In this document: piece by piece, positions 47,241 through 55,029 of the stretch | Layout of the letters: every line of letters begins with the position of its first letter | Position numbering within the stretch: the stretch's first letter is position 1 | Assembly (NCBI GenBank): GCA_000433095.1 | Contig: HF991479.1 | Coordinates: forward strand, 25,233-89,232 | DNA length: 64,000 nucleotides | Reading direction: 5' to 3' | Source of the DNA: Clostridium sp. CAG:967 | GTDB lineage: Bacteria > Cyanobacteriota > Vampirovibrionia > Gastranaerophilales > Gastranaerophilaceae | Program-made: the position numbers and the translations under genes | Notes under the pieces: generated by a model | The model's input: the letters and a program-made list of their open reading frames with translations, nothing else | Databases searched by the model: none | Told to the model about the DNA's origin: nothing

Positions 47241-48283
47241 TAGCCGAAGGTTTTGAATGTAGATTCGGTATTCTTTTGGATTACCTGTGATACTGCATCC
47301 AATTCTGTTGAGATTGCATCTTGTTCTGTGTCCAGTTGTTTTAATCTCAATTCAAGGTTTTTATCTTGCGATTGAATAATTTCAATCTTTGCGTTAATCT
47401 CATTGATTGCCTGATCATATTCGTATTTTTCATACTCATACTGGTTCATTGCATCTTCGTATGCATCCTGATCGGTAACGGTTGATGTTGTTAACGAATA
47501 AGTAACAGGATTGCCGTCATTTGGCAAAGTGATGTTAATATAACGCCCTGAACTGTCTTTTTCAATTTGACAGCCTGTAACAGCTTTAACTTCTTCGGTT
47601 TTAGTTTCGCTTCCTATTTTGTAGCAATTAATATTTGATTGTGAATTGCCGTTATCATCGTAGTTAGCGGTTTCTAAATCTGCAAGTTTGTAGAAGTAAG
47701 GATTATATTCACCTGTAGTTGTATCTTGAATATATCTTACCATATAGTCACCTGCGCCATATTTATTTTGAAGAAGTTTAATGTATTCATCTTCTTCTGC
47801 TTTCAATTGTGTAATCTGGTCTTTTGACAGAGATTCCAAATAACTGTCAGCTCCGCCTGCATCTTTGTCGTAAGTACCGTCAGCGGTAGTAGGTATTGTA
47901 CCTAATTTACGCAAAGTAGTAGAACCGACTTTAAATACGGTTTTGTCTTCATTAGCATTAACAATGCTTGTAGATGCACCGACAACAGAAAAATCATCTG
48001 TCCATTGTCTCAAATAACTTACAGTATAAGTACCGTTGTTTTGAGCTATCATTGCTGTAATTTGATTTGTTAAAGCTCCGTCTTCGAAAGTATACACAGT
48101 TTTTGTGTAATCGTCGACAGACGGCGGTACAGGTACTGACATGCCGAGCAAATCATTATAGTAATTTGCTGACTGGTTTGACAATGTTGTTCTTTGTTGG
48201 TTAATCTGTTGACCTTCAAATTCAACATTGGTTTTTCTGGCTGTCAGACCTAAAAATCTAGCTTGTGACGCTGCCATTCCCAT
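47240..48283 (-). CDS. MGMAASQAR-family protein, function unknown
   Basis: A 347-residue protein. It opens MGMAASQARFLGLTARKTNVEFEGQQIN and ends LELRLKQLDTEQDAISTELDAVSQVIQKNTESTFKTFG, both matching the 25481-26857 protein, while the centre (about 60-270) differs. A coiled-coil stretch (DAYEDAMNQYEYEKYEYDQAINEINAKIEIIQSQDKNLELRLKQL) precedes the end. No signal peptide. AAGGAAG lies 10 nt upstream. The stop codon overlaps a hairpin repeat. Confidence 0.8.
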   Translation of the reverse strand: MGMAASQARFLGLTARKTNVEFEGQQINQQRTTLSNQSANYYNDLLGMSVPVPPSVDDYTKTVYTFEDGALTNQITAMIAQNNGTYTVSYLRQWTDDFSVVGASTSIVNANEDKTVFKVGSTTLRKLGTIPTTADGTYDKDAGGADSYLESLSKDQITQLKAEEDEYIKLLQNKYGAGDYMVRYIQDTTTGEYNPYFYKLADLETANYDDNGNSQSNINCYKIGSETKTEEVKAVTGCQIEKDSSGRYINITLPNDGNPVTYSLTTSTVTDQDAYEDAMNQYEYEKYEYDQAINEINAKIEIIQSQDKNLELRLKQLDTEQDAISTELDAVSQVIQKNTESTFKTFG

Positions 48284-48362
48284 TGCTGTCGAACTTCCTT
48301 TCGTTTTACTTAGTACTCGTATTTATGTTATCGACACATGGGTTTTAAAACTTTAATCATGA

Positions 48363-48384
48363 AAGCATTCATGTTACGAATTTG
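48363..48384. promoter_or_regulatory. Palindrome between two minus-strand genes
   Basis: An 8-bp inverted repeat CATGTTAC/GTAACATG around a 6-nt centre, without a following T-run. It could be a protein-binding site or a weak terminator of the 48392 gene. GTTAC-type half sites also occur near 36831 and 21070. Confidence 0.35.
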
Positions 48385-48391
48385 TAACATG

Positions 48392-48877
48392 TTATTTTTG
48401 CGGCTGGTTTCTAAATCGGTCTGAAATGTAGGCCAGGATTGCTCCTCCGATTTCTTCATCAGGGTCAAAATTTGAAGTTTGCGGGCGCAAAGAATTCTGT
48501 ATTAACATTTTCACCAGCGGTCCGAATGCATCAGGAACCTGTGTTTTTCTGTATATGCCTGCAAGGTAAGTTTGTATATTGGGTGATGTTGTATTGTTAA
48601 AGCGGGATAATACGGGATACATTTTATCTATACCTTTCACACCTTCATCAGCCATTGAATTTATTATATGAAGTGTTTCAACAATTTGCGCTTCATTGTT
48701 TGAGTGAACAAGAACATCTGCAAGATAAGGCAGTGCAGCTTCTTTTTGAGAAACAAAAAAATCAACTTTTCTTTCATCTACAATTGTATAATTTCTGTTT
48801 CCTGAAGGCAGCAGGCATGGTTGATACTTAGTTATATTATTATATTGTACAGGTTGAACGGATATATAATTATACAT
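48392..48877 (-). CDS. HEAT-repeat-like hypothetical protein
   Basis: A 161-residue protein, mostly helical, with pairs of helices in the style of HEAT/armadillo repeats (KEAALPYLADVLVHSNNEAQIVETLHIINSMADEG...GPLVKMLIQNSLRP). Such repeats usually bind proteins. It follows the 48887-50374 gene by 9 nt and is the last of three lineage-specific genes read together. Confidence 0.7.
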   Translation of the reverse strand: MYNYISVQPVQYNNITKYQPCLLPSGNRNYTIVDERKVDFFVSQKEAALPYLADVLVHSNNEAQIVETLHIINSMADEGVKGIDKMYPVLSRFNNTTSPNIQTYLAGIYRKTQVPDAFGPLVKMLIQNSLRPQTSNFDPDEEIGGAILAYISDRFRNQPQK

Positions 48878-48886
48878 AAATTACCT

Positions 48887-50374
48887 CTATGAATATACGA
48901 ACGGAGGTCCGTTTTTAATTTCAAACAATATATTATCTGCCATTACTTTAAGTTCTTCTTTTGGTTTGCCTTTATCGACCTGTTTATAGAACTCGTCAAC
49001 AAGCGGCTGAATTGCAGCATCTTTTTTTGATTTGAAGTTTCTAAGTTCTGTTGATACAAGTCTGTTTTGCAATTCGATTTCCGTTTGTGCGTTAAGCTTT
49101 TTAACCTGAACTTCTTTTATTGCATCACCTGCAAGTTTTCCGCCATAGCTTATTGCAGTAAGTCCTGTTATTCCGAAAAATAATTGTTTAAACTGCTTGT
49201 TGTCGGTATCTAAAAGCCAGTTGTAGAAAAATGCTCTGTAATCGTCAACGTGTGAATAGAAAGTTGGTTTTGGTGTTCCGTCGCCGCCTATTGTTTCGTT
49301 TACTTTTGTTGTAGATGTTTCTGATTTTTTTACCAGTTTTTGAGTGAATTCTTCTATATCGTTTTTATCCCAGTTCAAATTTTTCAGATAATTTTTAATT
49401 GTTTCAGGTGAAGCATCTATTGATTGGAAATGTGCTTCAAGAAGTTTTTTATCATTGTCTTTTGTTAAGTTAGTTGATTTTTTTACTATATCGTTGATTA
49501 AGTTCTTTCTGTCTTTTACGTAATCTTCTAAAAGGTTTTTGCTTTTACTTAAGTTTTTCAATGATAAAAAGCCCAGTCCGGCAATTGCCGCAAGCGTTCC
49601 TGCTCCGAGCAGAAAATAGTTCAAATTATTATTGGTGTTATCTTTATTATTATATCTGCCTGTAAATTTCAGATGTTTGCCAAAGTTCGGCAGGATTTTT
49701 TCTTTGTCATCGTTCAGGAATTTACTGAATTCTTGTGCCTTTTCAGCAAGCATGCTTCTGGTTATCTGAATTTTTCCTGCAAAAGACTGGGTTTCAATTT
49801 CAATTAACTGTTCCTGCATATTTTTTTGTATATCGGCTTCACGTTTTTTTACCCAGACATCTTTAAATCCGTCAAAGAATGTTTTACCCATAAAACCCAT
49901 AGCTGTTAGAGTAAGAACTCCTATGCCGGCATGAATTGTTTTTCTTGTAGGACTTTGAATCATTTGATAAATTGCCTGATGGGTTTCTTCATTCAGTGCA
50001 ACGTTCCTTGTAGTTGCGGGAAGGCGTTTTTCGTCAGAAATTTTTAAATTTATTCTGGTGTTTCGTCTTACAAAAGCCGAAAGAAGCGCAACTGCACCCA
50101 TTACGCCGACTGCAACCGCACTGATTGGCAGGATGCTTTTTTCTTTCGAAGTATTTTTCTCATACAATCTTGAAGGCATTTTTGCGTTTTCTGATATTAC
50201 AAGGCTGTCATAGGTGTCGTTAAGGTTGATTTTGCAATCGGGACAGTCTTTTATGAATGTGTTAACAAGCACGCCTTCTTTTGTTTCAGTGTTGGCACGT
50301 TTTTGAGAGTTAGTTAAATTTCTTTGTTGTCTTATCGTTTCAGCATCATGAAACGGTGTCATGTTCAGCGGCAT
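48887..50374 (-). CDS. Large membrane-associated hypothetical protein
   Basis: A 495-residue protein of unknown function. Hydrophobic segments lie at about residues 83-103 (ISAVAVGVMGAVALLSAFV), 145-167, 253-273 (YFLLGAGTLAAIAGLGFL) and 400-415, separated by charged helical stretches that are likely coiled coil. Two cysteines near the start (CPDCKIN) echo the CPHG...CPIC motif of the upstream gene. Its first 29 nt overlap the end of that gene, so translation is coupled. Confidence 0.75.
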   Translation of the reverse strand: MPLNMTPFHDAETIRQQRNLTNSQKRANTETKEGVLVNTFIKDCPDCKINLNDTYDSLVISENAKMPSRLYEKNTSKEKSILPISAVAVGVMGAVALLSAFVRRNTRINLKISDEKRLPATTRNVALNEETHQAIYQMIQSPTRKTIHAGIGVLTLTAMGFMGKTFFDGFKDVWVKKREADIQKNMQEQLIEIETQSFAGKIQITRSMLAEKAQEFSKFLNDDKEKILPNFGKHLKFTGRYNNKDNTNNNLNYFLLGAGTLAAIAGLGFLSLKNLSKSKNLLEDYVKDRKNLINDIVKKSTNLTKDNDKKLLEAHFQSIDASPETIKNYLKNLNWDKNDIEEFTQKLVKKSETSTTKVNETIGGDGTPKPTFYSHVDDYRAFFYNWLLDTDNKQFKQLFFGITGLTAISYGGKLAGDAIKEVQVKKLNAQTEIELQNRLVSTELRNFKSKKDAAIQPLVDEFYKQVDKGKPKEELKVMADNILFEIKNGPPFVYS

Positions 50375-51053
50375 CTAAATCCTTTTCTGCTTCGGTTATT
50401 TTTTTATACAAATCATGTATAAATGTTTTTAGTTCAAAAGCTTTTTTAGTTTCATCAATTTGTTTGTCGTTGTTGTCCGTATCAAGCGGTTGGAATATTG
50501 AGAACAGTGATTTTACTTTCTTTTTCAAATCTTTGAAGGCTTCAGATATTTTCTTTTCGATTGAAGCTTTCAATTCACCTATCATTGCAGTGAGTTTATC
50601 GGAAATATCAGCAAGTTTTTGCTGAATTGTCTGGATAGTATTTGAGATAGCTGTCGGAATACCTGCTATTGTTCTTATAATTCCGCCGAGAACCGTATTT
50701 AGTACAAAGTTTACGGGTTTAGCAATTATTGGCGGTGTATTATTTGTAAAAAACTGTGCAATATTTGCCAATTTTTGGCTGGAATTCATTAATGCATTCT
50801 GGAAAGCCTGTACATTTTGAGCAAAGTTTTGGGCATCCTGCTGTCTTTGGAGTTTTGCATTCTGCTGTGCTTTTAAAAATGCTCCGATTGCTGCGCATTC
50901 ATTCCAGCTCATTTCACCGGGTTTTGCGGAAAAGTCTGCTTTTTTCATTCCTCCTCCGCCCATACCGTTACAAATCGGGCATGCGCCAAGCGGCAGTCCG
51001 TGCGGACAGGTTCCCACTCTCGCATTATTGGTTTGTACGGCTCCAAGTGACAT
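50346..51053 (-). CDS. CPHG-CPIC motif protein, lineage-specific
   Basis: A 235-residue protein. Near the N-terminus it has CPHGLPLGACPICNGMGGGG, a four-residue metal-binding-like CxxH...CxxC motif followed by a Gly run. After this come an Asn/Gln-rich helix, a hydrophobic/amphipathic stretch (about 125-150, FVLNTVLGGIIRTIAGIPTAI) and a long charged coiled coil (about 150-230). The ATG at 51053 is preferred to an ATG 18 nt upstream because GGAGG lies 8 nt before it. It is the first gene of a three-gene run with a long structured leader. Confidence 0.75.
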   Translation of the reverse strand: MSLGAVQTNNARVGTCPHGLPLGACPICNGMGGGGMKKADFSAKPGEMSWNECAAIGAFLKAQQNAKLQRQQDAQNFAQNVQAFQNALMNSSQKLANIAQFFTNNTPPIIAKPVNFVLNTVLGGIIRTIAGIPTAISNTIQTIQQKLADISDKLTAMIGELKASIEKKISEAFKDLKKKVKSLFSIFQPLDTDNNDKQIDETKKAFELKTFIHDLYKKITEAEKDLDAAEHDTVS

Positions 51054-51082
51054 TAAAAAATCCTCCGGCATTCGCTAAGAGG

Positions 51083-51138
51083 ACTCAAAGAATATAATTA
51101 CACATCCAATCTGCTCGTGGAATGTGTTTCCTTTGAGT
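51083..51138 (-). promoter_or_regulatory. Structured 5' leader hairpin
   Basis: A 56-nt two-stem hairpin: outer ACTCAAAG/CTTTGAGT and inner ACACATTCC/GGATGTGT with one bulge. It lies in the transcript leader of the three-gene run. Confidence 0.6.
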
Positions 51139-51180
51139 GTTCCGGCTTTTACGGCTGCGGCAGCAGCTGGAGATATTCAC
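51085..51180 (-). CDS. Possible 31-codon leader peptide
   Basis: GTG start with AGGAGG 7 nt upstream, reading MNISSCCRSRKSRNTQRKHI and ending at a TGA inside the structured hairpin. It has two adjacent Cys codons and a run of Arg codons. It could be a regulatory leader peptide. Nothing shows that it is translated. Confidence 0.35.
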   Translation of the reverse strand: MNISSCCRSRKSRNTQRKHIPRADWMCNYIL

Positions 51181-51200
51181 TCCATTTCCTCCTATTTAAA

Positions 51201-51229
51201 AGGGTATGATAAGCAAAATTTTAAGTCAA
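51201..51229 (-). promoter_or_regulatory. Promoter of the CPHG-motif operon
   Basis: Minus strand TTGACT (51229-51224), a 17-nt spacer, and TACCCT (51206-51201). Gives a leader of about 140 nt. Confidence 0.5.
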
Positions 51230-51251
51230 TTTTTTGTGTTTAATTGTAAAC

Positions 51252-51280
51252 TTGAACAATGATTTGAAAAATGATATAAT
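51252..51280 (+). promoter_or_regulatory. Promoter of the G-tract pilin gene
   Basis: TTGAAC at 51252-51257, a 17-nt spacer, and TATAAT at 51275-51280. Confidence 0.7.
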
Positions 51281-51304
51281 TAAAATGTAACTAAGAAAGG
51301 AGCA

Positions 51305-51327
51305 CCAGCGTAGCCGCTGGATCCGCC
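51305..51327 (+). repeat. Hairpin repeat with compensated stem
   Basis: CCAGCG-TAGC-CGCTGG followed by ATCCGCC. Relative to the pheT copy (GGAGCG-TAGC-CGCTCC-ACCCGCC on the same strand), both arms changed together, GG to CC and CC to GG, keeping the stem. It lies in the 5' leader of a pilin-like gene. Confidence 0.75.
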
Positions 51328-51374
51328 ACGTCGGGTATTGCATCAATATTAAAAATAAATGAAAGGAGAACAAT

Positions 51375-52201
51375 ATGAACAGATTTATGAAAGAATTTTG
51401 TTCGTTAGCCATTAAAATTGTGACTAGAGTCCAATTTGGCTACGTACGTAGTATCGGGGGGGGGGCAACCGTTTAAGCTCCAGTATTAAGGCATTCACAC
51501 TTGCAGAAGTTTTAATCACGCTTGCTATAATCGGTGTAGTTGCAGCAATGACGATGCCTTCTCTAATTCAAAAATATCAGGAACAAAAAAGGGTTACACA
51601 GTTAAAAAAAGCATACGCTGTTATGCAAAATGCTTATTTAATGGCAGTTAAAGATTATGGTGAACTGCAGGATTGGGGTTTAACAATAACTAATACCGGC
51701 GAAGTTGACGATGAGGGCGAACCTGTTTTAGATAATACAGGCGTAGTTAATGTTATGAATATTCTTATGAAATATGTACAAAAAGTCAAAATGTCAGAAG
51801 GTGAATATATAGGATATGTACAATCACTTGACGGAAGACAGGCATATTGGCCATGGAAAGTTTCTGCAGATAAATATTTTTTATTACCTGACGGTACTAT
51901 GGTATCCTCCGGTTGGATAAATAATGCTGATTGTTCTGAGGTTTATGACGGAAAAAGAATACGCTGCGGGGATTTTTGGATTGTATTTCCGAAAAAGTCG
52001 ACAATGAAAATCGGTGTTGATGTGTTTAATTTCTCTTTAACAAAAGAAGGTTTTAAACCTAATAAAAGTATGAGTTTATGCAATAAGTACAGCACAGCCG
52101 GCTCTGCTGACCAGAATGGCAGAGGATGCAGCGGATGGGTTCTTATAAACGGTAATATGGATTATCTTCACAGAGAAATAAAAAACGATGAATGGAAATA
52201 A
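51375..52201 (+). CDS. Type IV pilin-like protein, start out of frame at a G10 tract
   Basis: A pseudopilin-like protein with body KAFTLAEVLITLAIIGVVAAMTMPSLIQKYQEQKRVTQLKKAYAVMQNAYLMA and a C-terminal end WVLINGNMDYLHREI that matches the 43210 gene (WVLYNENLDYLHC). The ATG at 51375 has AAAGGAG 7 nt upstream and a strong promoter. It reads 30 codons into G10 and then stops at ATCGGGGGGGGGGCAACCG(TT)TAA. The body frame has a stop just upstream of the tract and no ATG, GTG or TTG before the mature helix. Eleven or eight G would fuse leader and body. The ATG at 51548 lies within the helix and cannot be a real start. Confidence 0.82.
51456..51465 (+). repeat. Homopolymeric G10 tract in a pilin leader
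   Basis: Ten G after codon 27 of the leader, followed by CAACC. Confidence 0.9.
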
Positions 52202-52230
52202 ATTGTTAATAAAATAAATCTTCTGATTTG

Positions 52231-52257
52231 TTGACAAATTTTAAACATAGTTATAAA
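52231..52257 (+). promoter_or_regulatory. Promoter of riboswitch-nrdDG unit
   Basis: TTGACA at 52231-52236 and TATAAA at 52252-52257, a 15-nt spacer, just before the riboswitch. Confidence 0.5.
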
Positions 52258-52265
52258 ATTATAAA

Positions 52266-52414
52266 TACTCCAATAAGGAAAGCATGGGTGTAATTCCCAC
52301 ACTGGACCGCAGCCGTGTCCTCTGTACATAATTAATTTTGTACATGACCTCCCAAAATTGGTGAGATAGTCGGAATGCTTATCGGGGTTAATGTTACCAC
52401 GGAAATCTGGGAGA
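52266..52414 (+). ncRNA. Cobalamin riboswitch upstream of nrdD
   Basis: The aptamer core is seen directly: GGAAAGCATGGGTGTAATTC, then CCCACACTGGACCGCAGCCGTG, matching the conserved GG(A)AA...GGTG-AAtTCC...aCtG-CCGC-(A/G)C-GTG blocks, then a GAGATAGTCGGAATGCTT segment at the B12-box position. A possible expression platform: CTCCCA (52349-52354) can pair either locally with TGGTGAG (52359-52365) or with TGGGAG (52408-52413), which holds the nrdD Shine-Dalgarno. Cobalamin binding would then block nrdD translation. The pairing choice is inference. Confidence 0.88.
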
Positions 52415-52420
52415 TTTTTT

Positions 52421-54274
52421 ATGAACAATACTGTTATGAAAAACGGAGGAAATGTCGTTGCGTTAGATGCTGTAAAGTCAGCTTACATGTCTAATCCGAC
52501 TATCAATGAAAAGGATGCAAATGTTGCTCTTGTTGACAATTACTTGAAACAACTGGATTGGAAAGTTAATGAAAATTCAAATATGGCTTATTCAATTCAA
52601 GGGTTAAACAATTACATTGCATCGGAAATCAGCAAGAATTACTGGCTGAACAAAATTTATCCTACAGAAATTAAAAACGCACATCTGTGCGGAGATATTC
52701 ATATTCATGATTTGAATATTATATCTGTTTACTGTGTAGGCTGGGATTTAAAAGACTTATTAACAGAAGGTTTTACGGGCGTGCGAGGCAAAATTGAAAG
52801 CGCACCTGCAAAACATTTCAGAACAGCTCTGGGACAAATCGTAAACTTTATGTATACTATGCAGGGTGAAGCTGCGGGAGCTCAGGCTTTTTCTAATTTT
52901 GATACTTTGTTGGCACCGTTTATCAGTTATGATAATTTAGATTATAAACAGGTTAAACAGGCAATTCAGGAATTTGTTTTCAATATGAACGTCCCTACAC
53001 GTGTAGGTTTTCAAACTCCGTTTACCAATATCACAATGGACTTAACGGTTCCTTCTTATTATGCCGAACAGCCTGTTATAATCGGCGGTGAACTTCAGGA
53101 ACGTACATATAAAGAGTTCCAAAAAGAAATGGATATGCTTAATAAGGCTTTCTTTGAAGTTATGATGGAGGGTGATAATTCAGGCAGAGTATTTACTTTC
53201 CCTATTCCGACTTACAATATTACAAAAGACTTTGACTGGGATAATGAAAATATTGAAGGTTTATGGGAAATGTCTGCAAAATACGGTATTCCGTATTTCT
53301 CTAACTTTATTAATTCTGATATGTCACCTGAAGATGCACGTTCTATGTGCTGCCGTTTAAGAATTGACAACAGAGAGCTTGAATACAGAGGCGGCGGTTT
53401 GTTCGGCTCTAACCCTTTAACCGGCTCTGTCGGAGTTGTTACGATTAACCTTCCGAAAATTGCGGCAAGTTCAAAAACAAAAGGTGAATTTTTAGACAAG
53501 CTTGCCGAAAAAATGGAAATTGCCAAACAAAGTTTGGAAATTAAACGAAAACTTCTGGAAGAACTTACTGATAAAGATTTATATCCTTATACAAAATTCT
53601 ATTTAAGAGATATTAAATCACGTTTTAAAGTTTACTGGAAAAATCACTTCTCAACAATCGGTTTGATTGGGATGAACGAAGCTTGTATGAACCTTTTGCA
53701 GGATAACATCGGAAGTTTCAGAGGAAAACAGTTTGCTCTTGAAGTAATGGATTTTATGCGGGCAAAAATCGTTGAATTCCAAAAAGAAACAGGGAATAAT
53801 TACAATCTTGAAGCAACTCCGGGTGAAGGAACTTCTTACAGGCTTGCCAAGCTTGATAAAGAAAGATACCCGTATTATACAAATTCTACCCAGCTTCCTG
53901 TAAATTACACTGATGATATTTTTGAAGTTCTTAATCATCAGGACGATTTGCAAACCAAGTATACAGGAGGAACAGTCGTTCACATTTATGCAGGCGAAAG
54001 AATTCAATCAACAGAAACTATGAAAAATCTTGTTAAAAAGATTTGCAATAATTATCATTTGCCGTATTTTACATTCTCGCCTACATTCAGCACCTGCCCT
54101 AACCACGGGTATGTTGCAGGTGAACATTTTACCTGCCCGGAATGCGGAGCTGACTGTGAAGTTTATTCACGTGTTGTGGGCTATATCAGACCTGTTCAGC
54201 AATGGAATAAGGGTAAGAAAAAAGAATTCAATGACAGAAAAGAATTTGTTATCGGGGAGTGCCAATGCTTATAG
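52421..54274 (+). CDS. nrdD: Class III anaerobic ribonucleoside-triphosphate reductase
   Basis: A 617-residue glycyl-radical enzyme that reduces NTPs without oxygen or cobalamin. Blocks are CGDIHIHDLN, GEAAGAQAFSNFDTLLAPF, VPTRVGFQTPFTNITMDLTVP, TFPIPTYNIT, MCCRLRIDNRELEYRGGGLFGSNPLTGSVGVVTINLPK, and EGTSYRLAKLDKERYP. The C-terminal four-cysteine zinc site (CPNHG...CPECGADC) is followed by the glycyl-radical loop RVVGYIRPVQQWNKGK. The ATG at 52421 has GGGAG 8 nt upstream. An upstream ATG at 52391 lies inside the riboswitch and is rejected. nrdG overlaps the 3' end. Confidence 0.96.
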   Translation: MNNTVMKNGGNVVALDAVKSAYMSNPTINEKDANVALVDNYLKQLDWKVNENSNMAYSIQGLNNYIASEISKNYWLNKIYPTEIKNAHLCGDIHIHDLNIISVYCVGWDLKDLLTEGFTGVRGKIESAPAKHFRTALGQIVNFMYTMQGEAAGAQAFSNFDTLLAPFISYDNLDYKQVKQAIQEFVFNMNVPTRVGFQTPFTNITMDLTVPSYYAEQPVIIGGELQERTYKEFQKEMDMLNKAFFEVMMEGDNSGRVFTFPIPTYNITKDFDWDNENIEGLWEMSAKYGIPYFSNFINSDMSPEDARSMCCRLRIDNRELEYRGGGLFGSNPLTGSVGVVTINLPKIAASSKTKGEFLDKLAEKMEIAKQSLEIKRKLLEELTDKDLYPYTKFYLRDIKSRFKVYWKNHFSTIGLIGMNEACMNLLQDNIGSFRGKQFALEVMDFMRAKIVEFQKETGNNYNLEATPGEGTSYRLAKLDKERYPYYTNSTQLPVNYTDDIFEVLNHQDDLQTKYTGGTVVHIYAGERIQSTETMKNLVKKICNNYHLPYFTFSPTFSTCPNHGYVAGEHFTCPECGADCEVYSRVVGYIRPVQQWNKGKKKEFNDRKEFVIGECQCL

Positions 54275-54948
54275 GCGGAGTTCAAAAAACTTCCCTGCTT
54301 GATTTCCCTGATAAAATAAGTGCAATTGTTTTTACACAAGGGTGTAATTTCAGATGCGGATATTGTCATAATCCTGAATTAATAGTTCTAAGAAATGAGC
54401 CGGCCTGGACTAAAGCCGGCTTCTTGGAATTCTTGATTTCCCGAAAAGGAAAGCTTGACGGGGTTGTAATTACAGGAGGCGAACCTTGCCTGCAAAATGA
54501 TTTAATTGATTTTATAAAAGAAATTAAAGCTATGGGATTTCTCGTTAAACTTGATACGAACGGTACTTTTCCTGACAGATTGCAGGAATGCCTGCCTTAT
54601 CTGGATTACATTGCAATGGATATAAAAGCTCCGTTACATAAATATTCGGAAATTACAAAATTAAATATTAATACTGATAAAATTGAGAAAAGTATTAATT
54701 TGATTATGAATAGCGGAATTGATTACGAATTCCGTACAACTGTCGTGAAATCTCAGCTGACTTTTGAGGATTTTGAAGATATCGGCAAGTTGATTAAAGG
54801 CGCAAAAAAATATTATCTGCAAAAATTTGTTGCTTCTAAAACCTTAGATGAGGGGATGATGAGTGAAAAAACTTACTCAAATGAAGATTTCGAAAAAATA
54901 AAATTATTGCTGAATGTTAATATAAATAATGTTGAAATAAGAGGATGA
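54265..54948 (+). CDS. nrdG: Anaerobic ribonucleotide reductase activating protein
   Basis: A 227-residue radical-SAM activase that generates the glycyl radical on NrdD. The [4Fe-4S]/SAM motif CNFRCGYCHNPEL is at about residues 28-40, with the GGEP SAM-binding motif in VVITGGEPCLQ. The ATG at 54265 follows GGGGAG by 5 nt and overlaps the nrdD stop by 10 nt, so the two are coupled. A GTG at 54259 is the alternative. Confidence 0.95.
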   Translation: MLIGGVQKTSLLDFPDKISAIVFTQGCNFRCGYCHNPELIVLRNEPAWTKAGFLEFLISRKGKLDGVVITGGEPCLQNDLIDFIKEIKAMGFLVKLDTNGTFPDRLQECLPYLDYIAMDIKAPLHKYSEITKLNINTDKIEKSINLIMNSGIDYEFRTTVVKSQLTFEDFEDIGKLIKGAKKYYLQKFVASKTLDEGMMSEKTYSNEDFEKIKLLLNVNINNVEIRG

Positions 54949-54974
54949 AAACAGGGCGTGATGTATAGTTTCAC

Positions 54975-55002
54975 TTGAAAATTTTCAAAAAACGCTTATA
55001 AT
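54975..55002 (+). promoter_or_regulatory. Promoter with overlapping palindrome
   Basis: TTGAAA at 54975-54980, a 16-nt spacer, and TATAAT at 54997-55002. The -35 region is a perfect palindrome TTGAAAATTTTCAA, which could be an operator. Confidence 0.65.
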
Positions 55003-55029
55003 AAGAATAACACATAAAGGAGTGAAAGT

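Noticed and set aside
47075..47290. 71-codon plus-strand frame with a Gly/Ala-rich end
   Set aside because: It is made largely of two copies of the hairpin repeat and overlaps the end of a real gene on the other strand.
52168..52428. 86-codon minus-strand frame
   Set aside because: It is the complement of the cobalamin riboswitch and the start of nrdD.
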